Shown here piece by piece: positions 1 through 6,726 of a stretch of 27,713 nt of DNA (position 1 is the stretch's first letter; each line of letters starts with the position of its first letter). The notes beneath the pieces were generated by a model. That model did no database searches, was not told the DNA's origin, and saw only the letters and a program-made list of their open reading frames with translations. The stretch lies in NCBI RefSeq assembly GCF_946885885.1, contig NZ_CAMPHN010000051.1:1-27713 (forward strand). Direction: 5' to 3'. The stretch is from an uncultured Pseudomonas sp. (GTDB lineage: Bacteria > Pseudomonadota > Gammaproteobacteria > Pseudomonadales > Pseudomonadaceae). A program made the position numbers and the translations under genes.

Positions 1-109
1 TAAAAATCAATCACCTCGACCCCATTGATTTGCAGTGCCATTGGTTGTAACCCCATGATATGAATCGCTTTGACCCCATTTATCCTGATGAACCACACGC
101 ACGAATCAA
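1..109. other. Left edge with GGGGTC-type repeat remnants
   Basis: No gene is visible here. Read on the minus strand, the stretch contains three ATGGGGT words (two continuing as ATGGGGTC, one as ATGGGGTTAC). These resemble the GGGGTC ends of palindromic repeats associated with REP-type tyrosine transposases in Pseudomonas. This is probably a repeat remnant; no transposase is present in the window. Confidence 0.35.
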
Positions 110-120
110 TCAGGATAAAT
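78..120. repeat. Inverted repeat overlapping the 3' end of the AT-rich gene
   Basis: The arms ATTTATCCTGAT (78-89) and ATCAGGATAAAT (109-120) are a perfect 12-bp inverted repeat with a 19-nt loop. The right arm contains the stop codon of the minus-strand gene at 110-544. No T-run follows on the minus strand, so it may be a weak 3' stabilising hairpin or a duplicated repeat end rather than a canonical terminator. Confidence 0.5.
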
Positions 121-544
121 ATCTTTCAAATAGTTCCTTGAACTCTTCAACGGTTTCTCTGATCTTCTCCAACTCGTCACTACCAAGTGCGTCAACTCTC
201 TTGTCTATGGCTTTTACCGTGGCCAAGAGATCGTCATTCCCTTCAAGAATAGCAATGTCATCGTTGACACATTCAATCATCGAGCGAAGCACGATTAAGT
301 TAACCTCACCAAGGCGAGCCCTGATCATATCCAGTGCTGCGGGCTGGTTTATAGAGTAAAAAATGTCGAACGCAGTGGCCTGGTAATAAATTTCTTCATC
401 CGGATTTTGCAGTATTTCTAATGCAAATTTTTCTGCCAGTTCCCGATGCGTATATTTCAACTCTATGAGCATATCCGCAGACTCTTCGTAATCTTCCGGA
501 TTAACAATTTTGTTCCAGATGTTCTTTTCCTCATCATTATTCAT
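110..544 (-). CDS. Hypothetical small acidic protein, AT-rich orphan
   Basis: I do not recognise this 144-residue protein. It is acidic, apparently all-helical and cytoplasmic, with no signal peptide or membrane segment. The second half is rich in Glu/Asp/Leu (ERYLS at the C-terminus). The ATG at 544 is preferred over an in-frame GTG at 553 because GGTGA sits five bases before it. The base composition is clearly more AT-rich than the rest of the window, and it lies beside a truncated lysR copy and repeat debris, so it looks horizontally acquired. Size, acidity and helical content would suit an immunity-type or HEAT-like protein, but no toxin partner is visible and I assign no function. Confidence 0.55.
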   Translation of the reverse strand: MNNDEEKNIWNKIVNPEDYEESADMLIELKYTHRELAEKFALEILQNPDEEIYYQATAFDIFYSINQPAALDMIRARLGEVNLIVLRSMIECVNDDIAILEGNDDLLATVKAIDKRVDALGSDELEKIRETVEEFKELFERYLS

Positions 545-683
545 CAGGATCACCGTTTTTAGCTGGAATAAGCTTCAGGTAAGTTAGGTAGGCGCGACCA
601 TCATCCAAGATTGCCCTACAGCGCGAAAAGTGCACGGATTTATTTATAAGACAAACCGCCCGCTCTTGACCCGCGCTACTTTC

Positions 684-1078
684 AAGCCCCCACCCCTTCT
701 GCCTCTCCATCAAAAAATCAATAAACGCCCGCAACCGCAACGGCACATGCCGCCCATGGGGATAGAGCAAGGTAAACGGCCGCGAGCGGCCGGCGTAGGG
801 TTGTAGCACTTCCACCAGTGAGCCTTCGGCCAGTTCCCGTTCGATGGTAAAGCGGTAGGCCTGGAACAGGCCGGCGCCGTGTTTGGCCAGGGTTACGCCG
901 CCGAGTACCTCGTCGGAGCAGAGGTAGGCGCCTTGGGTGAGGATTTCGCAGGGGCTGCCTTGGTCATTGAATAGCCAGGCGATGCGCCGACCGCTGCTGG
1001 GCAGTTCGAACTGGATGCACTCGTGTTGCGCCAGGTCGTCGAGGGTCTGCGGGGTGCCCGCGCGCGCCAGGTAGTCGG
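684..1078 (-). pseudogene. Truncated lysR 3' fragment (duplicate of 4099-4493)
   Basis: This 395-bp stretch matches the 3' part of the intact lysR gene at 4084-5016, with a single difference that I can see (CCC versus CCG near 1058). It encodes only the C-terminal effector-binding half, without the helix-turn-helix, so it cannot be a functional regulator. At its 3' side the reading frame runs past the normal end into unrelated AT-rich DNA, producing a chimeric tail that ends at 537 and overlaps the start of the neighbouring orphan gene. At its 5' side the match stops at 1078, 12 bp before a REP-like hairpin. Confidence 0.85.
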
Positions 1079-1090
1079 TATCGGCGCGGT

Positions 1091-1120
1091 CAGAGTCGAT
1101 TTACAAATAAATCGACGCTG
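1091..1120. repeat. REP-like hairpin at the duplication breakpoint
   Basis: CAGAGTCGATTTA and TAAATCGACGCTG form a 13-bp stem with one mismatch around a CAAA loop. The GTCAGAGTCGATTT word is typical of palindromic repeats associated with REP-type tyrosine transposases. It lies between the end of the lysR duplicate (1078) and the end of the EamA gene (1150), so it may also act as that gene's 3' hairpin. Confidence 0.6.
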
Positions 1121-1149
1121 CCCCTGAATACCGCACGGCGAAACATCCG

Positions 1150-2046
1150 CTAGCGGGCAAACTTTCTCGCGCCGGCGACACACAGGATCACCGCAACGGT
1201 GACGCCGAGCATGCCAAGGCTGACCTGCTCGTGCAGCAGTACGGCGGCCAGCACCAAGCCAAAAAACGGTTGTAGCAGTTGAAGCTGCCCGACAGCAGCG
1301 ATGCCGCCCTGCACCAGGCCGCGGTACCAGAACACGAAGCCGATCAGCATGCTGAATAGCGACACGTAAGCCAAGCTCAACCACGCTGGTGTGCTGATGC
1401 CCAAAAACGAAGCGGGTGCCAACCACGCTGTCAAAGGCATCACGACCGGCAGCGACAACACCAGTGCCCAGCAGATCACCTGCCAACCGCCCAATGTTTT
1501 GGAAAGTTTTGCCCCTTCGGCATAGCCGAGACCGCAGGTAAGAATCGCCAAGAGCATCAGAATGTCGCCGGTCGGTGAGGCTGTCAGTCCCTGGGTGACG
1601 GCAAACCCGACGACCAGCAGACTACCCAGCACCGAGAAAAACCAGAACACCGCCCGAGGGCGCTCACCACCCCGCACTACGCCGAACGCGGCAGTCGCCA
1701 GCGGCAACAGGCCGACGAACACAATGGAATGGGCCGACGTCACGTATTGCAGCGCCAGTGCCGTCAGCAGCGGAAAACCGATCACAACGCCCATCGCCAC
1801 GATGATCAAGGACAGTAACTGCTGGCGTGCCGGGCGCTGTTCTTTGAACAGCAAGAGCAGGCACAGCGCGAGCACGCCGGCGATGGCGGCCCGCACCACG
1901 GTCAGAAATACCGGGTCAAATTCCAGCACGGCGACGCGAGTGGCGGGCAGTGAACCGCTGAAGATCACGACACCGATGAGGCCATTGATCACGCCGCTCG
2001 CTGGTTTTTCTGTCGCTGGGTTATGCAGGTTAGAGGTGCGTTCCAT
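1150..2046 (-). CDS. EamA/DMT-family inner-membrane transporter
   Basis: This 298-residue protein is almost entirely hydrophobic, with about ten predicted membrane helices and an internal twofold repeat: GLIGVVIFSGSLPATRVAVL near residue 20 opens the first EamA half and the GDILMLLAILTCGLGYAEGA region near 160 opens the second. This is the layout and length of the drug/metabolite (DMT) exporter family. The substrate cannot be read from sequence; relatives export amino acids, purines or toxic metabolites. A GGAG lies ten bases before the ATG. The gene is divergent from a MocR-type regulator at 2100, a common pairing in which the regulator controls the exporter. It lies in the segment between the two lysR copies, so it may have arrived with that insertion. 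Confidence 0.85.
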   Translation of the reverse strand: MERTSNLHNPATEKPASGVINGLIGVVIFSGSLPATRVAVLEFDPVFLTVVRAAIAGVLALCLLLLFKEQRPARQQLLSLIIVAMGVVIGFPLLTALALQYVTSAHSIVFVGLLPLATAAFGVVRGGERPRAVFWFFSVLGSLLVVGFAVTQGLTASPTGDILMLLAILTCGLGYAEGAKLSKTLGGWQVICWALVLSLPVVMPLTAWLAPASFLGISTPAWLSLAYVSLFSMLIGFVFWYRGLVQGGIAAVGQLQLLQPFFGLVLAAVLLHEQVSLGMLGVTVAVILCVAGARKFAR

Positions 2047-2099
2047 TGAGTGTCCACTCCGTGTCGGGTTGCATGAAGCGCATCGTATGACCGACTATC

Positions 2100-3467
2100 G
2101 TGACAATCAAAAAATTGTCATGGATACATTTCGAGATGCCTCGCTCCCTGTACAAGTCGTTGGTGGACACCTTTGCAGCCGGCATCCGCGCCGGGCGTTT
2201 GCCTCCTGGTACGCGTTTGCCGACACACCGCCAACTCGCGGCCACCCATGGATTGGCCTTGGTCACCGCCAGCCGGGTGTATGCAGAACTGGAGGCCATG
2301 GGGCTGGTCAGCGGAGAAACCGGGCGCGGGACGTTCGTGCGGGAAACGTCATTGCCGCCCGGCCAAGGTATCGATCAGCCGGACGTTGCGGCGGGGGTGA
2401 TTGACCTCAATTTCAACTATCCGGCGGTGCCGGGGCAGGCCGACCTGTTGCGCAGTGCCTTACGCCAACTGGCGTTGTCCGGCGACCTGGAAGCGCACTT
2501 ACGCTATCAGCCGCATGCGGGCCGCCTGCATGAACGGGCTTCAATTGCGCGTCATCTGATCCACCGTGGCGTCACGGTGGATGCCGAGCAGATTCTGATT
2601 GTCAGTGGCGCCCAACACGGTTTGGCGGTGAGCCTGATGGCGTTGCTGCAACCCGGTGACGTGATCGCGGCGGATGCATTGACCTATCCGGGGTTCAAGT
2701 TGCTGGCCAAGGCATTGCACCTTGAAGTGGTGCCCATTCCTGCCACTGCTCAGGGGCCGGATCTCGATGCCCTTGCCACGCTCTGCCGCCGTCGTTCGGT
2801 GCGCGCCGTGTACACCATGCCCACGCTGCACAATCCGTTGGGTTGGGTGCTGCCAGCCGATCAGCGAGAGCGCTTGGTGGCGATCGCCCGCGCCCATGAC
2901 CTGATGATCATTGAAGACGCTGCGTACGCGTTTCTGGCGCAGGATCCGCCGCCCCCCATCATTGAGTTGGCCCCTGAAAGAACGCTCTATGTGTCGGGGT
3001 TTTCCAAGAGCATCGCCACCGGGTTACGCGTCGGCTTTGTCGCAGCCCCTGTGCACCGAGTGGACGCGTTGAAGCGCACGGTCAAGGCCACCACCTGGAA
3101 CACACCCGGCGTCATGACTGCCATCACCTGCGCCTGGCTCGACGATGGCACGGTCGACACGCTGGAAGCGCAAAAGCGCGCGGACGCCCGGGCCCGGCAG
3201 GCGTTGGCCGACACGTTGCTGTCAGGGTTGCCAGTGGTGCGTCATCCATCTTCGTACTTTCTGTGGCTGCCGTTGGCGGAGGACGCAAGGGCGGATCAGG
3301 TCGCCCTGGAATTGATGCGCGAGCACGTGTCGGTCTCGACGGCCGAGCCGTTTTCCACCTCGGTTCATATCCCTCATGCAATCCGGCTGGCGCTCGGCTC
3401 GGTGAGCATGGACACCCTGCGTGAGGCGCTGATCACCGTGAAGCGGGTAGTGGGAGCCTATACCTGA
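2100..3467 (+). CDS. MocR-type GntR/aminotransferase-fold transcriptional regulator
   Basis: The 455-residue protein has an N-terminal GntR winged helix (about residues 15-85, with GIRAGRLPPGTRLPTHRQLA and the TASRVYAELEAMGLV recognition region). It is fused to a fold-type I aminotransferase domain (about 110-450). The PLP lysine is in SGFSKSIATGLRVGFV, and the HNPLGWVLP and EDAAYAFL segments match the PLP-binding pattern of MocR proteins. These proteins sense PLP or an amino-compound adduct and usually control a neighbouring transporter or enzyme, here the divergent EamA gene. The GTG at 2100 keeps the short N-terminal extension usual in the family; an in-frame ATG at 2136 is the alternative. 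Neither has a strong ribosome-binding site. Confidence 0.85.
   Translation: MTIKKLSWIHFEMPRSLYKSLVDTFAAGIRAGRLPPGTRLPTHRQLAATHGLALVTASRVYAELEAMGLVSGETGRGTFVRETSLPPGQGIDQPDVAAGVIDLNFNYPAVPGQADLLRSALRQLALSGDLEAHLRYQPHAGRLHERASIARHLIHRGVTVDAEQILIVSGAQHGLAVSLMALLQPGDVIAADALTYPGFKLLAKALHLEVVPIPATAQGPDLDALATLCRRRSVRAVYTMPTLHNPLGWVLPADQRERLVAIARAHDLMIIEDAAYAFLAQDPPPPIIELAPERTLYVSGFSKSIATGLRVGFVAAPVHRVDALKRTVKATTWNTPGVMTAITCAWLDDGTVDTLEAQKRADARARQALADTLLSGLPVVRHPSSYFLWLPLAEDARADQVALELMREHVSVSTAEPFSTSVHIPHAIRLALGSVSMDTLREALITVKRVVGAYT
2101..2120. promoter_or_regulatory. Palindrome in the EamA/MocR divergent region
   Basis: TGACAAT-caaaaa-ATTGTCA is a perfect 7+7 inverted repeat about 55 bp upstream of the EamA start. 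It overlaps the first codons of the regulator if the GTG at 2100 is the start, or lies in its 5' leader if the ATG at 2136 is used. Position and symmetry suit an operator for the MocR protein controlling both genes; this is inference. Confidence 0.45.
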
Positions 3468-3529
3468 TGCTGGCCGCTGCTCATGGATACAAAAGTGACG
3501 TCTGTTTTTGATAGAGATGCCATAGTCGG

Positions 3530-3791
3530 ATGCATGCGCAACTCGGTGGTGACGTCATGGATAAAAATGGCCACATCACTTTGCAGGCTGACGAAGGCGT
3601 TGCTTGCACGAAAGCACTTCGAAGCCATCCTCCGGGCGCCAGGTGTCCCCCAAGGCCTGATAGGCATCGCGCGAAAACAGAGGCTGTTCGAGGGTGTAGA
3701 ACACGAAGCTGGCATCGGTGCTGAACGCACCGAAGTAGGCTTCGAGATCGTTGCGGGCGAAAGCCGACATCAGATCGGCGGCGGCTTTCAT
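3530..3791 (-). pseudogene. SnoaL/NTF2-like protein, frameshifted remnant
   Basis: From 3791 the frame reads MKAAADLMSAFARNDLEAYF and continues with WRPEDGFEVLSC, a recognisable SnoaL/NTF2-like fold start. The frame breaks near 3605, and the continuation (SNAFVSLQSDVAIFIHDVTT) is found in a second frame down to about 3530, after which similarity is lost. A single small indel near 3605 explains the break. There is also an in-frame stop two codons before the ATG, so the N-terminus may be trimmed as well. Intact relatives are about 120-140 residues and of varied small-molecule function. Confidence 0.65.
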
Positions 3792-4083
3792 TACCTAATC
3801 ACGTTCGTTCATGGCCATTACTCAGCAGTGGACCACGCCTGGCAATACGCAGAGCATTTCAAACGGCTGAAACTGGCCGATTCCTGCCTATCGCCAACGG
3901 CTGCTCTGGATCGTTTTCAACCTCATCGGCAGTGGTCGATCCTTAATTACTCGATGCTTTATCTAGCTTCGGGCCGCTTTTCGACATCTGCTACCCATGT
4001 CTCCCGGCTGAACACCGTGCGCACCAGGAATCTGCGCCCGCACCGGCGCTGCTGGGGCTGATGCGCATGGCACACCTACGAAG
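3792..4083. other. Gene-free spacer inside the inserted segment
   Basis: I see no coding pattern, RNA gene or clear hairpin here. It links the SnoaL pseudogene to the 3' end of the intact lysR and is probably decayed sequence. Confidence 0.4.
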
Positions 4084-5016
4084 TCAGCCTGCTGACTTAA
4101 GCCCCCACCCCTTCTGCCTCTCCATCAAAAAATCAATAAACGCCCGCAACCGCAACGGCACATGCCGCCCATGGGGATAGAGCAAGGTAAACGGCCGCGA
4201 GCGGCCGGCGTAGGGTTGTAGCACTTCCACCAGTGAGCCTTCGGCCAGTTCCCGTTCGATGGTAAAGCGGTAGGCCTGGAACAGGCCGGCGCCGTGTTTG
4301 GCCAGGGTTACGCCGCCGAGTACCTCGTCGGAGCAGAGGTAGGCGCCTTGGGTGAGGATTTCGCAGGGGCTGCCTTGGTCATTGAATAGCCAGGCGATGC
4401 GCCGACCGCTGCTGGGCAGTTCGAACTGGATGCACTCGTGTTGCGCCAGGTCGTCGAGGGTCTGCGGGGTGCCGGCGCGCGCCAGGTAGTCGGGGGTCGC
4501 CACCACGACCAGGGCGGCGTCTTCCAGGTGGCGGGCGATCAGGCTGGAATCCGGTTGCGCGCGTACACGGATGGCCATGTCGTAGCCTTCGTCGACGAAA
4601 TCGATATTGCGGTTGCCCAGGTGGATGTCCACCCGCACTTGCGGGTACTGGCGGCGGAATTCGGGCAGCAGCGGCAGTATCCGATGGTGCCCGTAAGTGG
4701 TGGGGATGCTGATGCGCAGGGTGCCGGAAGGCGCCTGTTGCTGGCCCATCAACTCGCGCTCGGCGTCGAGCATCTGGTTCAACGCGCTGCGGCATTGCTG
4801 GTGGTAGGCCTGCCCGCCTTCGGTCAGGCGGATGCTGCGGGTGGTACGCACGAACAGGCGCACGCCAAGCCGCGCCTCCAGGCGCGAAACCGAGCGGCTT
4901 ACCGCCGCCGGGGTGACGCCGGCCGCCAGGGCCGCGCCGGTAAAGCTGCCAATCTCCGCCGCCAGGCAGAACAGCTCGATGCTGCCCAACAGTACATCGT
5001 CGAATTGCCGTCGCAT
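4084..5016 (-). CDS. LysR-family transcriptional regulator (intact copy)
   Basis: This 310-residue protein has the standard LysR layout: an N-terminal winged helix-turn-helix (about 9-66; FTGAALAAGVTPAAVSRSVS, then RLEARLGVRLFVRTTRSIRL), a linker helix, and a type 2 periplasmic-binding-like effector domain from about residue 92 (GTLRISIPTTYGHHRILPLL). It is divergent from an SDR gene 113 bp away, so it most likely activates or represses the SDR-tautomerase pair in response to a small molecule I cannot name. Its 3' 395 bp are duplicated at 684-1078. Confidence 0.9.
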   Translation of the reverse strand: MRRQFDDVLLGSIELFCLAAEIGSFTGAALAAGVTPAAVSRSVSRLEARLGVRLFVRTTRSIRLTEGGQAYHQQCRSALNQMLDAERELMGQQQAPSGTLRISIPTTYGHHRILPLLPEFRRQYPQVRVDIHLGNRNIDFVDEGYDMAIRVRAQPDSSLIARHLEDAALVVVATPDYLARAGTPQTLDDLAQHECIQFELPSSGRRIAWLFNDQGSPCEILTQGAYLCSDEVLGGVTLAKHGAGLFQAYRFTIERELAEGSLVEVLQPYAGRSRPFTLLYPHGRHVPLRLRAFIDFLMERQKGWGLKSAG

Positions 5017-5020
5017 TGAT

Positions 5021-5031
5021 TACACCGTGTA
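5021..5031. promoter_or_regulatory. Candidate LysR operator palindrome
   Basis: TACAC-C-GTGTA is a perfect 5+5 palindrome that fits the T-N11-A type of LysR site. It lies five bases upstream of the lysR ATG and about 100 bp upstream of the divergent SDR, a position suited to autoregulation plus control of the SDR. It is short, so chance occurrence is possible. Confidence 0.35.
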
Positions 5032-5129
5032 TCAAGTGAAGTGTCTGGTGGCATATTTATCCGCTTTCCGCGCACAAATATAGTCCTGCCCAACAGCGCT
5101 GCCCTCCACTCCCCAATAGGACTATCACC

Positions 5130-5864
5130 ATGAGCAATAACAGAACTGTCGTAATCACCGGTGCCTCCAGCGGCATCGGCCTCGGCTTGGCCAAGGCTTA
5201 TCTCGCCCGCGGCTTCAATGTGGTCGGCAATGCGCGCGCCGAAGCGCGGCTGGCCGACGCCGCCGAAACCCTTGGCAGCAATGGGCGTTTTCTCGGCGTG
5301 GCCGGCGATATCGCCGACCCGGCCACCGCGCCGCGGCTGATCGCTCGCGCCGTCGAGCGCTTCGGTCAGGTCGATGTGCTGGTGAATAACGCCGGCTTCT
5401 TTATGGCCAAGCCCTTTATCGACTACACGGCCGAGGATCTGGACAGCATGTTGGATACCAACCTCAAGGGTGTGGTGTACGCCTCCCAGGCCGCCGCGCG
5501 GCACATGATCGAGCGGCGTCAGGGCCACATCATCAACATCACCGCGAGTATCGCGTTGCAACCGAACCTGGCGGTACCGGCTATGCTGCCGGTGCTGATC
5601 AAGGGCGGCCTGAATCAGGCGACCCGCGCCCTGGCGCTGGAGCTGTCGCCGTACAACATCAAGGTGAACGCGGTGGCGCCCGGGATCATCGACACGCCGA
5701 TGCATGACCCGGCGACCCATGAGTTCCTCAAGGGGCTGCACCCGGCCGGACGGGTGGGCCGCATCGAGGAAATTGCCGACGCCGTGCTCTATCTCTCCGA
5801 CGCCGACTTCACCACCGGTGCGGTGCTGCCGGTGGATGGCGGCATGAGTGTCGGCAAGTGGTAA
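5130..5864 (+). CDS. Short-chain dehydrogenase/reductase, atypical active site
   Basis: The 244-residue protein has a classical SDR Rossmann start (TGASSGIG, 10-17), NNAG (86-89), N111, S140 in NITAS, and PGIIDTP (184-190). The usual Tyr-x-x-x-Lys pair is not present: K158 is there, but the residue four before it is Pro154 (MLPVLIKGG). The protein may therefore work by a modified mechanism, bind NAD(P) without normal catalysis, or belong to a subfamily with a different acid/base. AGGA precedes the ATG at a good distance. It is divergent from lysR and followed by a tautomerase-like gene, which suggests a small metabolic pair acting on a carbonyl compound. Confidence 0.85.
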   Translation: MSNNRTVVITGASSGIGLGLAKAYLARGFNVVGNARAEARLADAAETLGSNGRFLGVAGDIADPATAPRLIARAVERFGQVDVLVNNAGFFMAKPFIDYTAEDLDSMLDTNLKGVVYASQAAARHMIERRQGHIINITASIALQPNLAVPAMLPVLIKGGLNQATRALALELSPYNIKVNAVAPGIIDTPMHDPATHEFLKGLHPAGRVGRIEEIADAVLYLSDADFTTGAVLPVDGGMSVGKW

Positions 5865-5894
5865 AGCCAGTTTAAAAACCTGAAAAGGACCAAT

Positions 5895-5972
5895 CCGTAG
5901 GGTGTGCGGGGCCGCCCAGGCTGTGCGCACCAGCAAGCGAGGGATCAGCGGTGCGCATGGCGCACCCTACGG
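5895..5972. repeat. GTAGGGTGCGC-type palindromic repeat
   Basis: CCGTAGGGTGTGC at the left and GCGCACCCTACGG at the right form the ends of an imperfect ~78-bp palindrome. The same family recurs at 19553-19612 and, as a half copy, near 6570-6590. It lies between the SDR and tautomerase genes and may act as a transcript-stabilising hairpin. Confidence 0.7.
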
Positions 5973-6078
5973 ACTAATAGCCTTTCGCGGCTAAAGCGGA
6001 GCTCCGCCCGGCCCCTCCCACAGGCGGGCCCACCATTTAATCAGTACATAACCAATTCAAACCCCAAGGAGTATCGAT

Positions 6079-6285
6079 ATGCCTTTCGTCAATGTGCGCA
6101 TCACCCGCGATGGCGTTACCCGCGAGCAGAAAGCCCAGGTGATTCGCGAGATCACTGAAACCCTGCAACGGGTGCTGAATAAAAAGCCCGAGCTGACCCA
6201 TATCGTGATCGAGGAAGTCGATACGGATAACTGGGGCTTCGCCGGCATCACCACCACCGAGTACCGGCAGCGAACGCCGGACTGA
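6079..6285 (+). CDS. 4-oxalocrotonate tautomerase-like protein
   Basis: The 68-residue protein matches the size and pattern of the 4-oxalocrotonate tautomerase family. After Met removal it begins with the catalytic Pro (MPFVNVRIT), followed by a helix (TREQKAQVIREITETLQRVL) and a strand (THIVIEEVDTDNWGFAGI). A strong AAGGAG lies eight bases before the ATG. Family members interconvert enol/keto acids in aromatic meta-cleavage or dehalogenate small acids; the substrate here is unknown. It follows the SDR by 214 bp with a palindromic repeat between, so it may or may not be cotranscribed. Confidence 0.85.
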   Translation: MPFVNVRITRDGVTREQKAQVIREITETLQRVLNKKPELTHIVIEEVDTDNWGFAGITTTEYRQRTPD

Positions 6286-6726
6286 GTGGCGCTGCTGCGG
6301 CCCGGCGAAGTTGCGCCGGCGGTCTGGATTGCGGAGCGAAGCTGGGCGTGATTTAGCTGTTGGGCTTCGCGCAGCTCAGCCCAACCTACGTGGCACGGCC
6401 AGCGTGGCTCGACCCATCCTACGGGCTGGCGAGTACCGGCAGCGAACGGCGGATTGATTGGGCGTTGGTGCGGCGGGGAAGCATGACACTGCTTGCAGCT
6501 GCAGCAATCGGATCGGGTCGCCGTGCGCACCAGGCATCGGCACTGGTATTGGCGTTGGTTTGTGTATTGGTGCGCACAGCGCACCCTACGAAGCTGTTCA
6601 AGCCGATAATTTCGTTGGCCCGGTAAACCCATCCCTCACCCTAACCCTCTCCCCAGTGGGGAGAGGGGACTGATCGGCGTGGGCCGTGCAATCGCGCAAC
6701 ACGTCCTTCACTGCGGCCAGCCCAAA
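6286..6726. other. 440-bp repeat-rich gene-free region
   Basis: This stretch holds no convincing gene. It contains a second partial copy of the tautomerase gene's 3' end (6431-6481 resembles 6259-6310), a GTTGGGCTTCGC...CAGCCCAACCTACG palindrome (about 6359-6391), half copies of the GCGCACCCTACG family (about 6523-6590), and a CCCTCTCCCC hairpin at 6645-6667. Confidence 0.6.
6645..6667. terminator. Hairpin downstream of the chemoreceptor gene
   Basis: CCCTCTCCCC and GGGGAGAGGG form a perfect 10-bp stem with a 3-nt loop. It lies about 60 bp past the stop of the minus-strand chemoreceptor and could end the long operon. There is no T-run, so it may instead be only a dispersed repeat of the common CCCTCACCCTAACCCTCTCCC type. 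Confidence 0.4.

Larger units (their letters stand above)
684..4493. repeat. 395-bp direct repeat pair (684-1078 and 4099-4493)
   Basis: The two lysR 3' segments are in the same orientation, 3415 bp apart start to start, and differ at one base by eye. They flank the EamA/MocR/SnoaL segment. This is the layout expected from single-crossover integration of a circle carrying a lysR 3' fragment, or from a duplication followed by insertion. Such a pair could also drive excision of the intervening 3.4 kb. Confidence 0.8.

Noticed and set aside
3483..4061. A 192-codon plus-strand frame
   Set aside because: It is antisense to the SnoaL-like remnant and runs into sequence with no coding character; no ribosome-binding site or known motif.
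4899..5936. A 345-codon minus-strand frame opposite the SDR gene
   Set aside because: It is antisense to a clear SDR, has no recognisable domain, and overlaps lysR out of frame.
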